Positions 17,487 to 26,197 of a DNA stretch of 64,000 nt are shown here, one piece after another. Position 1 is the stretch's first letter. Every line of letters begins with the position of its first letter. The stretch comes from Flavobacteriales bacterium (lineage in GTDB: Bacteria > Bacteroidota > Bacteroidia > Flavobacteriales_E > Vicingaceae). Both the position numbers and the translations under genes were made by a program. Below the pieces are notes generated by a model. It did no database searches, was not told the origin of the DNA, and saw only the letters and a list, made by a program, of their open reading frames with translations. The stretch spans positions 17,878 through 81,877 of the forward strand of contig CAJPFH010000035.1 in the NCBI GenBank assembly GCA_905339165.1. Reading direction: 5' to 3'.

Positions 17487-20400
17487 CTAGAACTTTACAA
17501 ACTTATTAGTGTACATATCTTCATTTCCAACAATTACTACATGGTATGCCCCATTGCTTAAATTACCTATATTCACATGCTTTACCATCGTTGAGTTATC
17601 AATAGATAAAACCGTAGAAACTACCAACTGCCCCATGCTATTCATTAGATTAACAGTATAATTTCCGGCTAATGCATTATTAAAACGAATAACCAATTCT
17701 CCTTGTTGATTGTAAAAAGATGTAATCGCATTATTCACATTCCATTCGTTTACACCTACACACGAAACCACGTTTACTGAGCCGGAAGCTGTGTCATTAC
17801 CACAATTATTCGATGTTACTAATGTGTAATTATATGTACCCACGGTCGCATACGTTACCGATTCAAAAGGTAACGATGAAGTGGCGGGTGAACCTCCACT
17901 GAAAACCCAACTAAAAGTGTTGGCATCAACAGAATTACTACCATCAAATACCACCGGTTGATTTTCACAAATATTGGTTGGATTATATGAGGCTGCTGCC
18001 TGAGGAACATCTTGTACCGTAATGGTTACCGATGAAGAATTTTTACAACCCTGCCCATTTGTTCCGGTTACCGTATAAGTAGTAGAATTTGTGGGTGAAA
18101 CCGTATGAGGTCCTACACCATTTGGCAAACCATTATCCCAAGTATATGTACTTGCATTTCCACTGGCAGAAAGAGTAGTTGATAAACCCTTGCATATAGT
18201 ATCGTTTGCAGCACTTACATTCACAGTTGGTTTTGGGTTTACTGTTACCGTAGAAGAATCGAGTTGACCAAACCCACAACTATTGTAAGCAATTAAATAC
18301 TGTTTGTGTGTTCCCGGAATGTTGTATGTAACTGCCGGGCTCATTTGCGTAGACTGAGTTTGAAAAGTAGAACCATTGAAATACCACTTATACGTTGCCG
18401 CATTCACCGAAGTGCTTCCGCTTAAGGTTAAAGTAGAATCCTGACAAACGGTAGCGGTTACAGGAGTAATATTTGCTGTAACAGGTAATGTGGTTCCTAA
18501 AATGTACACATGCATATTCCATTTGGGAGCTCCTCCAAAAACTAATTCCGCATTTTGCCATGTAGCATTTCCGCCCAAATTGTACATCCATAACGTATTG
18601 GGTCTTGGGCCTGGATTTAGATTTTGCGTTAATGCGGTTGTTATTGTGTCTCCAGAAGCATTCACTATTTCATATCCAATATAAAAACTATTCGGCACAG
18701 CAACAGGTGCGTTAAAATGAACATAGGTTGGATAAAAACCATTTTGTGTGATATTAGGTACAATATCTGCTATTGCCATTACCTTTGTAGCTATGGTTGT
18801 TCCTGGAGCTCCTCCGGGTCCATTATTATTATATAACCTAAAAGTTACGTTACCTACTCCATTAACTTTTGCTTTAGGAATATAAAAGTAGGCTCCTTGC
18901 ACATGTGTGTTTGGAGAAAATCCTGTTATGTATTCAGCCCAACGCGTTACACTTTGATTGTTATGTCCACCAATATATCCACCATTACCCGAAAAACTCC
19001 AAATATAAATGTTATCACCGGGCTGTATGTTGGTAACGGTATCGCAGCCTGTATTTGGGGTTACGGTAATATAGTTCGTTTTAGTTTCTACATCGTTTCC
19101 GTTGCCATTTGTTGCAGTAAGTGTAACGGTGTATGTGCCCGGAGTGTTAAATTGTATCGTTGGATTTTTTTGTGAAGAAGTATTGGGCGTGCCTCCCCCT
19201 CCAAAATTCCAACTCCACGTTGTTGGATTATTGTACGATAAATCGGTGAAGTTTACACTTCCACCTGCGGTTACCGTTGTTACATTCGATGTAAAATCTG
19301 CTACCGGAGGTTGGTTTAATGTTCCTGATACACATTGCATGGCAGCAAATGCATTGATTCTTCCTGCTCCTAATTTGCCTGCATAACCCGGATTAAGGCC
19401 ATCTATGTTAACGGCTGTGCTGGTTACACAATTTAATACATCGGTTTTGCTCATACCCGGATTGTAAGAATACATTAAGCCCAATAAACCGGATACTAAT
19501 GGCGATGCCATAGAAGTTCCCGACATATACGCATAGTTTCCGAATGGTACTGTACTTAAAATATTGCTTCCGGGAGCTGAAATATCAACCCAAGTACCAT
19601 AGTTCGAAAAACCCGATTTGGTATCGGTAGAAGTAGTAGAAGCTACAGAAAAACAGTTAGTGTATGCCGCAGGATAAAATTGAGTTTGTACATTATTGTT
19701 TCCGGCAGCAGCAACTACAATGCAACCATTATTCCATGCATTATTGATTACATTTTGGCCGGTTTGTGAAAATCCGGTACCTCCCCAAGAGCAATTGATT
19801 ACCTTACATCCGGCTGCTACTGCGTATGTAATACCTGCATACCCATCGGTTACCGAAGAGGGACTACTGCTATTTTTTGTTGCTTTAACTGCTACAATAG
19901 ATATTCCGTATCCAATTGAGGCTACCCCTGTTCCGTTATTCGATTTTGCTCCGGTGGTTCCTGCCACATGTGTGCCATGATCCCACGAAGAATTAAGCGG
20001 GTTAGGATTGTTGTCGTTATCAGCTACATCATACCCATTCACATCATCAATATATCCATTACCATCATCATCAATACCATTTCCCGCGGTTTCGCCCGGA
20101 TTTACCCACATGGCAGGTTGTAAATCGGCATGATTGGTTTGAATGGCATTATCAACCGTTGCAACTTTTATGCTTGCACTTCCTGTAGAAATATCCCAAG
20201 CCTGCCCTGCTAATATTTTAAACAAACCCCACTGATTGGAACCATTGTATTGAGGATCGTTGGGAGTTAAAAACAACTGATCGTTGGGTACTTTTTCTGC
20301 ATACTCAACAGCTCCTGTTTTTATTAAATCTTTAATAATCGTTTCTACATTTTGATAATCGGCAAAATGCAACTCGTAGGTTCTTTGTAATTCGGGTGAA

Positions 20401-20681
20401 TTTTTAGCCGCAAAAAACGGACGCTGAAGCAGAGTTATTTGGTAGGTACTGGCTAAATTTTGCACAAATGGTAATGTGTTTAAAGGAACATTCCAGGGAT
20501 TTTCTACTACCGATTCTCCTATTACCGCATGCTTCACTAAGAGGTAGTTATCTTTTAGTTTAAACCAAATTTTACCATCTTGGTAATCTTTGTGAAATTG
20601 TTGGCTATGGGCAGCAAAAGCCGAAAGCACAAACAGAACGGCAAGCATAACCTTACCGATAAAGGATATTGTTTTTTTCAT
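17487..20681 (-). CDS. Secreted S8 subtilisin-like protease with PKD-like domains and T9SS sorting domain
   Basis: 1064 residues. Signal peptide 1-27 ending AAHSQ. A prodomain-like region runs to about 140. The S8 catalytic domain (about 150-455) has a complete triad: Asp177 in VATVDNAI, His235 in DHGTHVAG, Ser390 in SGTSMASP; the oxyanion Asn is in AAAGNNN. A calcium-binding-like DDDGNGYIDD stretch lies at 204-213. A PKD domain follows (PPVADFTSNVT...WSWNFGGGGTP), then two or more Ig/PKD-like modules and a C-terminal type A T9SS domain (about 990-1064) ending NKFVKF. Exported by Sec and then T9SS; likely a surface or secreted endopeptidase. Convergent with the REC-CRP gene, 80 bases downstream of the B12 operon. 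Confidence 0.93.
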   Translation of the reverse strand: MKKTISFIGKVMLAVLFVLSAFAAHSQQFHKDYQDGKIWFKLKDNYLLVKHAVIGESVVENPWNVPLNTLPFVQNLASTYQITLLQRPFFAAKNSPELQRTYELHFADYQNVETIIKDLIKTGAVEYAEKVPNDQLFLTPNDPQYNGSNQWGLFKILAGQAWDISTGSASIKVATVDNAIQTNHADLQPAMWVNPGETAGNGIDDDGNGYIDDVNGYDVADNDNNPNPLNSSWDHGTHVAGTTGAKSNNGTGVASIGYGISIVAVKATKNSSSPSSVTDGYAGITYAVAAGCKVINCSWGGTGFSQTGQNVINNAWNNGCIVVAAAGNNNVQTQFYPAAYTNCFSVASTTSTDTKSGFSNYGTWVDISAPGSNILSTVPFGNYAYMSGTSMASPLVSGLLGLMYSYNPGMSKTDVLNCVTSTAVNIDGLNPGYAGKLGAGRINAFAAMQCVSGTLNQPPVADFTSNVTTVTAGGSVNFTDLSYNNPTTWSWNFGGGGTPNTSSQKNPTIQFNTPGTYTVTLTATNGNGNDVETKTNYITVTPNTGCDTVTNIQPGDNIYIWSFSGNGGYIGGHNNQSVTRWAEYITGFSPNTHVQGAYFYIPKAKVNGVGNVTFRLYNNNGPGGAPGTTIATKVMAIADIVPNITQNGFYPTYVHFNAPVAVPNSFYIGYEIVNASGDTITTALTQNLNPGPRPNTLWMYNLGGNATWQNAELVFGGAPKWNMHVYILGTTLPVTANITPVTATVCQDSTLTLSGSTSVNAATYKWYFNGSTFQTQSTQMSPAVTYNIPGTHKQYLIAYNSCGFGQLDSSTVTVNPKPTVNVSAANDTICKGLSTTLSASGNASTYTWDNGLPNGVGPHTVSPTNSTTYTVTGTNGQGCKNSSSVTITVQDVPQAAASYNPTNICENQPVVFDGSNSVDANTFSWVFSGGSPATSSLPFESVTYATVGTYNYTLVTSNNCGNDTASGSVNVVSCVGVNEWNVNNAITSFYNQQGELVIRFNNALAGNYTVNLMNSMGQLVVSTVLSIDNSTMVKHVNIGNLSNGAYHVVIVGNEDMYTNKFVKF

Positions 20682-20760
20682 ACGTATTGGTTTTGAAATA
20701 ATTGAACCGAAAATTAATAAAAAAAATACTCTAACACACTTTTTTCTATTTTTTTCTTCT

Positions 20761-21804
20761 TTACCTGAAATAAAAATCGCTTGGAATAATTCCGGCTTTA
20801 AAAGTATTTATAAGACTTCCGGAAGACGTATATCTATATATCTGTCCTTTTTGAACATAATCGATGGCATCGGACACATAGATTTCAGAATTTTCGGGGT
20901 TTATACCTAGTCCGTAAAAATTACTCCCGGAGGAAGAAATAAATGGCTGTGAAGGAATAGTGTTTTCTAAAATAGACATTTTATATACGCCTTTATTTAA
21001 GAAATAAAGAGTATCTGCACTGCCATTCAGTTTAAGTCGCCAAGGGGCATCGTTGATACTTGAAAACTGAAAAGATTGTTCTACCAAATGGTTAGCAGGG
21101 TTTATTCTGTGCAACGAAGGATAAATGGAATTGGTTTGATTGCCATCGCAAAGTACCCACAGCTTTGCATTCTTATCTTGCACAATAGAATTAGATGAAA
21201 AACCAATCTGAATACTGTCTATTAATAAATCATTTATGGCATCGGCTACATATAGATAATTACCTTCTTTAGAGGTAATAAATACTTTTCCGTACACCAT
21301 AGTCATCTCTTCGCACCAACCTCCCACAGGAATATTTCCCGAAATTTGATTGGTGGTTAAATCTACTACGTAAATTTTATTTGCATATAAATCGGTAACA
21401 AATGCTTTTGCGTTGCTAATCGGCAAGAAATAGCGAGGAGAAACGAACCCGTTGATGATAGCCGTTGAAACAAAAGTTTTCTCATTTACTACTTCAATCT
21501 TACCTGAGTTATTAACTACCACATATGCTTTACTATTGTAAAAATAGACCGATTGGCAAACATCTCCCAGCGGCCTGTTGTTAGCCGTTTCAAACACATC
21601 TTCGGAAACCGTATTTTCAGACGGATTGTAATAGGATATTTTTGCATTACCAAACTGAAAATTTCCTTCGTTTGATATAAATACCCCTCCCTGTTGTATC
21701 GTTATGTTTGGTTTTATCTTATCAGCCGGTTTGTCTTTCCGGCAAGATAAAAAAACAATCATTACCAGAAAAATAAATAGGTTATGCCCTCTTTTATTAC
21801 TCAT
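20761..21804 (-). CDS. YncE/DUF5074-like beta-propeller lipoprotein, BtuG-like candidate B12-binding protein
   Basis: 347 residues. A lipoprotein signal ends at the lipobox FLSC (about Cys21) followed by RKDKPAD. The mature protein is built of propeller-type blades (VFISNEGNFQFGNAKISYY, AYVVVNNSGKIEVVNEKTF, AFVTDLYANKIYVVDLTT, IYVSDAIDY). This is the layout of DUF5074/YncE-like surface lipoproteins. In Bacteroides, BtuG is such a propeller lipoprotein that caps BtuB and binds cobalamin with very high affinity. Here it is the fourth gene after a cobalamin riboswitch and a TonB receptor, and it overlaps the preceding gene by 8 bases, so a BtuG role is well supported by context. Binding itself is inferred. 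Confidence 0.78.
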   Translation of the reverse strand: MSNKRGHNLFIFLVMIVFLSCRKDKPADKIKPNITIQQGGVFISNEGNFQFGNAKISYYNPSENTVSEDVFETANNRPLGDVCQSVYFYNSKAYVVVNNSGKIEVVNEKTFVSTAIINGFVSPRYFLPISNAKAFVTDLYANKIYVVDLTTNQISGNIPVGGWCEEMTMVYGKVFITSKEGNYLYVADAINDLLIDSIQIGFSSNSIVQDKNAKLWVLCDGNQTNSIYPSLHRINPANHLVEQSFQFSSINDAPWRLKLNGSADTLYFLNKGVYKMSILENTIPSQPFISSSGSNFYGLGINPENSEIYVSDAIDYVQKGQIYRYTSSGSLINTFKAGIIPSDFYFR

Positions 21805-22786
21805 GATTTACTATAATTTTTTGATTAAATATTTTATTGTCAGAAATTAGATTTAGATAATATAAGCCATTTTTAAGTGTAGAGATATCTACTAGCACCT
21901 CTCTTTTATCTTGTTTTATAATAAAAATATTTTCTACTCTACCCATGTTATCAATTACCTCAATGTATTCTATCTCATTGGCCATATTGAGTTTAATGGT
22001 TATATAATGCGATGCGGGATTCGGATACATTTGTACAAGAAACAAAGGGGCTGTTTCCTTTATTTCTGTAGAAAGATGATGAATGACACCGACTGCATCT
22101 AAATCAAAACCACCCGATGGAAAAGGGGTATTCCATGGGTCGTTCACTTTATTTCCATACTGGTCGTAGGTTGCAAATAATGATTGAATACTTCCTACTA
22201 CATCAATAATTTTTATATGTGTAATGGCATTTACATTTAATCCGGGAGTATTGTGTAATTCCTGTAAATCGAAAGGAGTGCCGTACAATGCTCTATACTT
22301 TCCTGCCAGATTATTTATTTTTTCGGGATTTAACGTGTCAAAAGTACCCACCTGCACATCGGTTTGAGTGAAAGAGGTAGCAGGAAAGCGAAAAAAATTG
22401 ATGCCATCGGAACTTACTTCTACAAATGCTAATTCCAAAAAATAATCGCTAAAGGAATTTTCGAATACCGCAAAATCCCAACCGGGGCCGTTTGTAATGG
22501 GAGTATCGAATAAAAGCACCGCTTCTCCTCCATCGCCTAAACTTACTACTGCATTCATTCCGGCTTTACCAACAGCCGAAGAGGAATCTCCAACCGTGGT
22601 GTAACCGAGCGTTTGATTGGACACATCTTGCCACCCCCTTTTAACATAACAGACACTGGCCCACGCCACAAACACACTGCTATCGGCATGTATGGCGGTA
22701 GAACCCGGTTTTCCGGCAGCCGGAGGAAATTGAGCCATTGACTGTATAGAAAGCAAGCCAGTAAAGAAAATCAGAAATTGTTTCAT
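21797..22786 (-). CDS. T9SS-exported protein of the B12 locus, unknown fold
   Basis: 329 residues. Signal peptide 1-18 (ending QSMAQ). The central domain (about 19-240) contains FPPAAGKPGSTAIHADS, WDFAVFENSFSDYFLELAFVEVSSDGINF and a closing GGFDLDAVGVIH, a conserved-looking domain I know only from uncharacterised Bacteroidota surface proteins. The C-terminus is a T9SS type A sorting domain (MYPNPASHYITIKL ... LKNGLYYLNLI). It sits 4 bases after the DUF4465 gene and overlaps the propeller gene. Riboswitch control suggests a part in cobalamin capture; the sequence alone does not give a function. Confidence 0.82.
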   Translation of the reverse strand: MKQFLIFFTGLLSIQSMAQFPPAAGKPGSTAIHADSSVFVAWASVCYVKRGWQDVSNQTLGYTTVGDSSSAVGKAGMNAVVSLGDGGEAVLLFDTPITNGPGWDFAVFENSFSDYFLELAFVEVSSDGINFFRFPATSFTQTDVQVGTFDTLNPEKINNLAGKYRALYGTPFDLQELHNTPGLNVNAITHIKIIDVVGSIQSLFATYDQYGNKVNDPWNTPFPSGGFDLDAVGVIHHLSTEIKETAPLFLVQMYPNPASHYITIKLNMANEIEYIEVIDNMGRVENIFIIKQDKREVLVDISTLKNGLYYLNLISDNKIFNQKIIVNHE

Positions 22787-22790
22787 AGTA

Positions 22791-23777
22791 TCATTGTTTC
22801 AGAAATTTTTCATTGTACACATTTTCGCCATTGAATATTTTAAGAAAATACAAGCCACTATTTAATTTGTTTAAATAGACAGTGGCACCTTTCCCCTCTA
22901 TTTTTTCTTCATAAATTAATTTTCCTTCGTTATTAAGAATTTGTAAAATGAATTTCGTTTTTTGAGGAAGATCAATAGTTAGGTAATCGGTAACCGGATT
23001 AGGAAAAAATGTAATCTGTGCTTTGTTTTTCCATTCGGCAACACCTACTCCGGCATCGGCTGTGGTAAAATTATCCATGCAAAAGAAGGCCGGTGTATTC
23101 ATTCCCCACTGCCCTACATCACTCGATGATAGAGTGAATACTAAACTATCGGCATTGCCAAGAGAGGTTAAATCTACCCATTCCCATGTAGTTAAAATGT
23201 AATCTTGTGCATTATTCGAGAAACGATAATCGGCTAAATAAAATTCTACGCTGTCGGATCCCAAGTTACCTCCATAGTATTTACGTACTACTAATTTAAA
23301 CCAATCGGAATCGTTGCCGGAAACTCCTCCAAATTTTTTAGAGAACATATCTCCATCTCTCATACTTAAAGCGGCATACGTAGAGTTGGTAACAAAAAAG
23401 CCGTTAACTACTTTTCCTGCCGCATTGCCGTTTAATTTTATAATGGCATTTTGCTGAGCAATAGCGTAATGTTCCGAACCGTTATAACCGCCTGCTGTTC
23501 TGGCTGCATACAAATTGGCGAATCCGGGAGTAACACTGTCCTTCATATTACTATAAGCAAATCCGCTGGCCCAAAATCCCCCCCAACTGGTATCGTACAT
23601 ATTTGGAAATATTGCGTTTCCACTGGTAAATGTTGCACCCATTGGATTAGAAGAACCATTCCAATACGAATTGGGAGCAAGAGAATTTTCCTCAAACGTA
23701 GAAACGGTTTGAGATTGAGTAAAGGTTGTGCAAATAAGCAACATCGAGGTAAGTGTAATTTTTGTTAATGTTTTCAT
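22791..23777 (-). CDS. DUF4465 protein with T9SS sorting domain (B12 locus)
   Basis: 328 residues. Signal peptide 1-22. DUF4465-type domain (about 24-245): FEENSLAPNSYWNGS, SGFAYSNMKDSVTPGFANLYAA, DWFKLVVRKYYGG, then CMDNFTT. T9SS type A tail FFPNPVTDYLTIDL ... LNSGLYFLKIF. DUF4465 proteins recur next to cobalamin receptors in Bacteroidota. I recall that the B12-binding BtuH proteins of gut Bacteroides are of this kind, but cannot verify this here. Second gene of the riboswitch operon, 14 bases after the receptor gene. Confidence 0.85.
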   Translation of the reverse strand: MKTLTKITLTSMLLICTTFTQSQTVSTFEENSLAPNSYWNGSSNPMGATFTSGNAIFPNMYDTSWGGFWASGFAYSNMKDSVTPGFANLYAARTAGGYNGSEHYAIAQQNAIIKLNGNAAGKVVNGFFVTNSTYAALSMRDGDMFSKKFGGVSGNDSDWFKLVVRKYYGGNLGSDSVEFYLADYRFSNNAQDYILTTWEWVDLTSLGNADSLVFTLSSSDVGQWGMNTPAFFCMDNFTTADAGVGVAEWKNKAQITFFPNPVTDYLTIDLPQKTKFILQILNNEGKLIYEEKIEGKGATVYLNKLNSGLYFLKIFNGENVYNEKFLKQ

Positions 23778-23791
23778 ATTTTTTTTGATTT

Positions 23792-25711
23792 TTATTTTTT
23801 TGACTTATGGTATTTAATAATTATTCCGGTATTGTAATTTCTCAATGGCATGGCATAACTCTGCACCAACTGGTAGGAGGTATTAAAAATATTCTCTACA
23901 GAAAAAAACAAAGAAAGAGAGATTTCTTTCAATGGTAAAATGTAAGAAAACCTTGCATGAGTATTATAAAAAGGCAATAAATATTCGGAATTATCCGAAC
24001 TAATATATCGGTATCCTGTATATTGATTGGCAACAGAAATTTCAAAAAAACGATTCGATACGGAAAGCCTTGCACTGCCACTATACATCGGAACATATAT
24101 AAGCTGCTTATCAAACGATGCATCATTTTCCGATTTTATTTTTTGATTGGTTGAAACTACATAGTTGGTAAGCAAAAACAAAGAAATGTTAGTTTTACCC
24201 GCCAAGTATATAAGAGAAGAATGGGTTTCTACTCCTCTGCTCCATACCTCCATTATATTTTGAGGAGCCCAGAAACTTCCTTGCGGTAGCCATATAATCC
24301 AATTGTGCATCACTCGGCTGAAATAGGTTTGTTCCGTTTTGAAATGCCAGCTTTTGAATCTTTCTTTGGTATCTATCAAGAAACCTATTTCGCTAGAATA
24401 TCCGTTCTCCGGTAAAAGCTGTTTATTGCCTCCGGGCTGCCAGTATAAGTCGTTAAATGTGGGTAATCTAAAAACGTTGGAATAGGCGGCTTTCCATTCC
24501 ATTTCCTCAAAAAGCAAATACGATATTCCTGCAGCATAGGTAAAGGGAATGTTTTGATGTTGCAAAAATTCCTTTCGTCCCGAAATGGTGGTTTTTAGTT
24601 TTTCTTTAAAATATTTCGTGCCGTGCGAAATAAAAAAAGCGGTTTTGTTCTGATGGTGTTTATCTTCAAAACCCGATGAATGAAGAGAAATAAAGGTATG
24701 GTTACTACCTACGTTTAAGCATTGGTTTGGTAAAAAAAACCAACGTGTTTCTGTTTCGGCAATTACTGTATTTGTTTTGTTTCTGGATTGAATAGTTGAA
24801 GTTTCGTTTACATAAAGCATTTGTTCATTAAAATAAGCTGTTCTAATAAAATAATTAAATGCATTTCTAAAATATTTCCACTCGGAACTACACCTAACTA
24901 CCTCGTCTTTCTGATAGGCTTTATTTGTTATCTGATTAATGGCGACAGGAATGTTTCGGTTATTTTGTTGATACCATGCAGAAAAATTCAGCCACATATT
25001 TTCTTTCATTGTAAACGAATGATCGGTAATAAAACCTGTTCCCTGTTGCTCGGCATTTGCCTGGATTTGCTTTTCGCTGGTGTATGGATTTATAAAAGAA
25101 AAATTATTTTTTGCTTTAGTATTAAAAATACTCACTGAGCTTGCCCATCTTTTTCTGCTTAAAATAAAGGAGGTTTGTTTCGAGAATTTCCCAAAACTTC
25201 CGGCTGTTAAACAGGCTGAAGCCTCTATCCCTTTGTAAAAAGAAAGTTTATTCTGCAAATGAATACTTCCGCCAACAGCACCACTTCCCCAAAGCGTGCC
25301 GCCACCACCGTGTTGTACGGTAACTGTATTTACGGCAAAAAGTGGTATTAAAGAAAAATCTACCTGTCCGTTAGCTGCATTATTAATATTAAATCCATTC
25401 CATAGCACCGCTGTGTGTGCAGCGCTACCACCCCTAAATGAAGAAGTAGCCAGATTTCCCGATCCGTAAGATTTTATATAAAGCGAGGTTTCGTACCTTA
25501 ATAATTCGGCCAAACTAGAGGATAAATGTTTTGCTAAATCTGCGCTGTCTATCGAAATCATTTTATTTCCGGCAGAAAATTGAAATAAACGATTCGATTT
25601 TACTTCGAAGGTGGCAAGAGGTATGATGGTATCGGTATGCGTACTATCTGCCTTGCACCAGTAGGTGAAGACCAAACAAAACCATATTCCCGTACCTATT
25701 TTTTTTAGCAT
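23792..25711 (-). CDS. btuB: TonB-dependent outer-membrane receptor, BtuB-like cobalamin transporter
   Basis: Imports vitamin B12 across the outer membrane using TonB energy. I take the ATG at 25711 (MLKKIGTGIWFCLVFTYWCKA), which opens a proper signal peptide. An in-frame ATG 90 bases further upstream would add a non-signal-like extension. The 639-residue product has a TonB-box-like segment just after the signal (TIIPLATFEV). A plug domain follows, with SSSLAELLRYETSLYIKSYG, SSFRGGSAAHTAVLWNG and GTLWGSGAVGGSIHL, then a 22-strand-type barrel ending in an aromatic-rich C-terminus. It lacks the carboxypeptidase-regulatory N-domain of SusC proteins. The riboswitch directly upstream fixes the substrate class. 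Confidence 0.9.
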   Translation of the reverse strand: MLKKIGTGIWFCLVFTYWCKADSTHTDTIIPLATFEVKSNRLFQFSAGNKMISIDSADLAKHLSSSLAELLRYETSLYIKSYGSGNLATSSFRGGSAAHTAVLWNGFNINNAANGQVDFSLIPLFAVNTVTVQHGGGGTLWGSGAVGGSIHLQNKLSFYKGIEASACLTAGSFGKFSKQTSFILSRKRWASSVSIFNTKAKNNFSFINPYTSEKQIQANAEQQGTGFITDHSFTMKENMWLNFSAWYQQNNRNIPVAINQITNKAYQKDEVVRCSSEWKYFRNAFNYFIRTAYFNEQMLYVNETSTIQSRNKTNTVIAETETRWFFLPNQCLNVGSNHTFISLHSSGFEDKHHQNKTAFFISHGTKYFKEKLKTTISGRKEFLQHQNIPFTYAAGISYLLFEEMEWKAAYSNVFRLPTFNDLYWQPGGNKQLLPENGYSSEIGFLIDTKERFKSWHFKTEQTYFSRVMHNWIIWLPQGSFWAPQNIMEVWSRGVETHSSLIYLAGKTNISLFLLTNYVVSTNQKIKSENDASFDKQLIYVPMYSGSARLSVSNRFFEISVANQYTGYRYISSDNSEYLLPFYNTHARFSYILPLKEISLSLFFSVENIFNTSYQLVQSYAMPLRNYNTGIIIKYHKSKK

Positions 25712-25820
25712 AAACGTACTTGTTGTCGTAAATGCTACGGAAAATGGGGTATAAAAACAGTTGAACTTCAAAAGTTTTGCGAGCCTTTTCTCCGAAAGCA
25801 TCTACTAAAAATTGGATAAT

Positions 25821-25991
25821 GGCAGGTCTTCTGACTTACACCCTGTTACCTGTCTTCCCACTCCCTATAAAGGGGCAGTGACTTTGAAGTGGCAACGCTT
25901 GACGGTGCTTACAGCAGCGGGAACTGTTCGGGATTTACACCCGATTCCCTTTTCATCTTATTACTCAAATGAATAATAAAGAACCGTTATC
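25821..25991 (-). ncRNA. Cobalamin riboswitch
   Basis: Reading the minus strand, the element has GGGAATCGGGTGTAAATCCC, then CCCGCTGCTGTAAGCACC, GCCACT, and finally the B12 box AGTCAGAAGACCTGCC (25821-25836). These are the ordered conserved blocks of adenosylcobalamin-class riboswitches. The predicted start of transcription from the -7 box at 25997-26004 falls right at its 5' edge. About 110 bases separate the B12 box from the btuB start. I see no strong terminator hairpin there, so control at translation is more likely. It is expected to shut the four-gene operon when B12 is plentiful. Confidence 0.95.
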
Positions 25992-25996
25992 GGGGG

Positions 25997-26004
25997 CAAA
26001 TATA
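25997..26004 (-). promoter_or_regulatory. -7 box of the cobalamin riboswitch operon
   Basis: Minus strand TATATTTG, a full TAnnTTTG match, immediately upstream of the riboswitch. It predicts a start near 25991. Confidence 0.6.
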
Positions 26005-26044
26005 CATAAAAGAAATACCCGTTGTGCATTTAGAACATTTTTTA

Positions 26045-26107
26045 ATAAAAAAGGTGTCTGTTCGAGTTTTTTTTGAAAGAAAGAGTATCGAGGACACACT
26101 TTTTTAT
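26045..26107 (-). terminator. Imperfect hairpin with T-tract beyond tlpA-like gene
   Basis: Arms 26045-26065 and 26088-26107 pair imperfectly (ATAAAAAAG, GTGTC and TCGA blocks). On the minus strand the stem ends in CCTTTTTTAT, suited to terminating the leftward five-gene operon before the B12 promoter. Confidence 0.5.
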
Positions 26108-26109
26108 TG

Positions 26110-26168
26110 AAAATTTGAATTCTCGATATATTCCGCAGGATTGCGGAATACTCGAATTGACAAATTTT
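26110..26168. repeat. Second imperfect palindrome between tlpA-like gene and B12 operon
   Basis: A stem with core TATTCCGCA / TGCGGAATA (26129-26137 and 26142-26150, loop GGAT). It extends outward imperfectly through CTCGA and AAAATTTG blocks. The TCGAG/CTCGA motifs resemble those in the 61.1-61.3 kb gap, suggesting remnants of one intergenic repeat family; it may also help terminate transcription. Confidence 0.45.
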
Positions 26169-26197
26169 CTTACAAATGCAATAAGGGTAAAAGAAAT

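Noticed and set aside
17487..20681. Calcium-loop-like and PKD repeats read as a tandem DNA repeat
   Set aside because: The similarity is at protein-domain level; I see no matching DNA repeat units.
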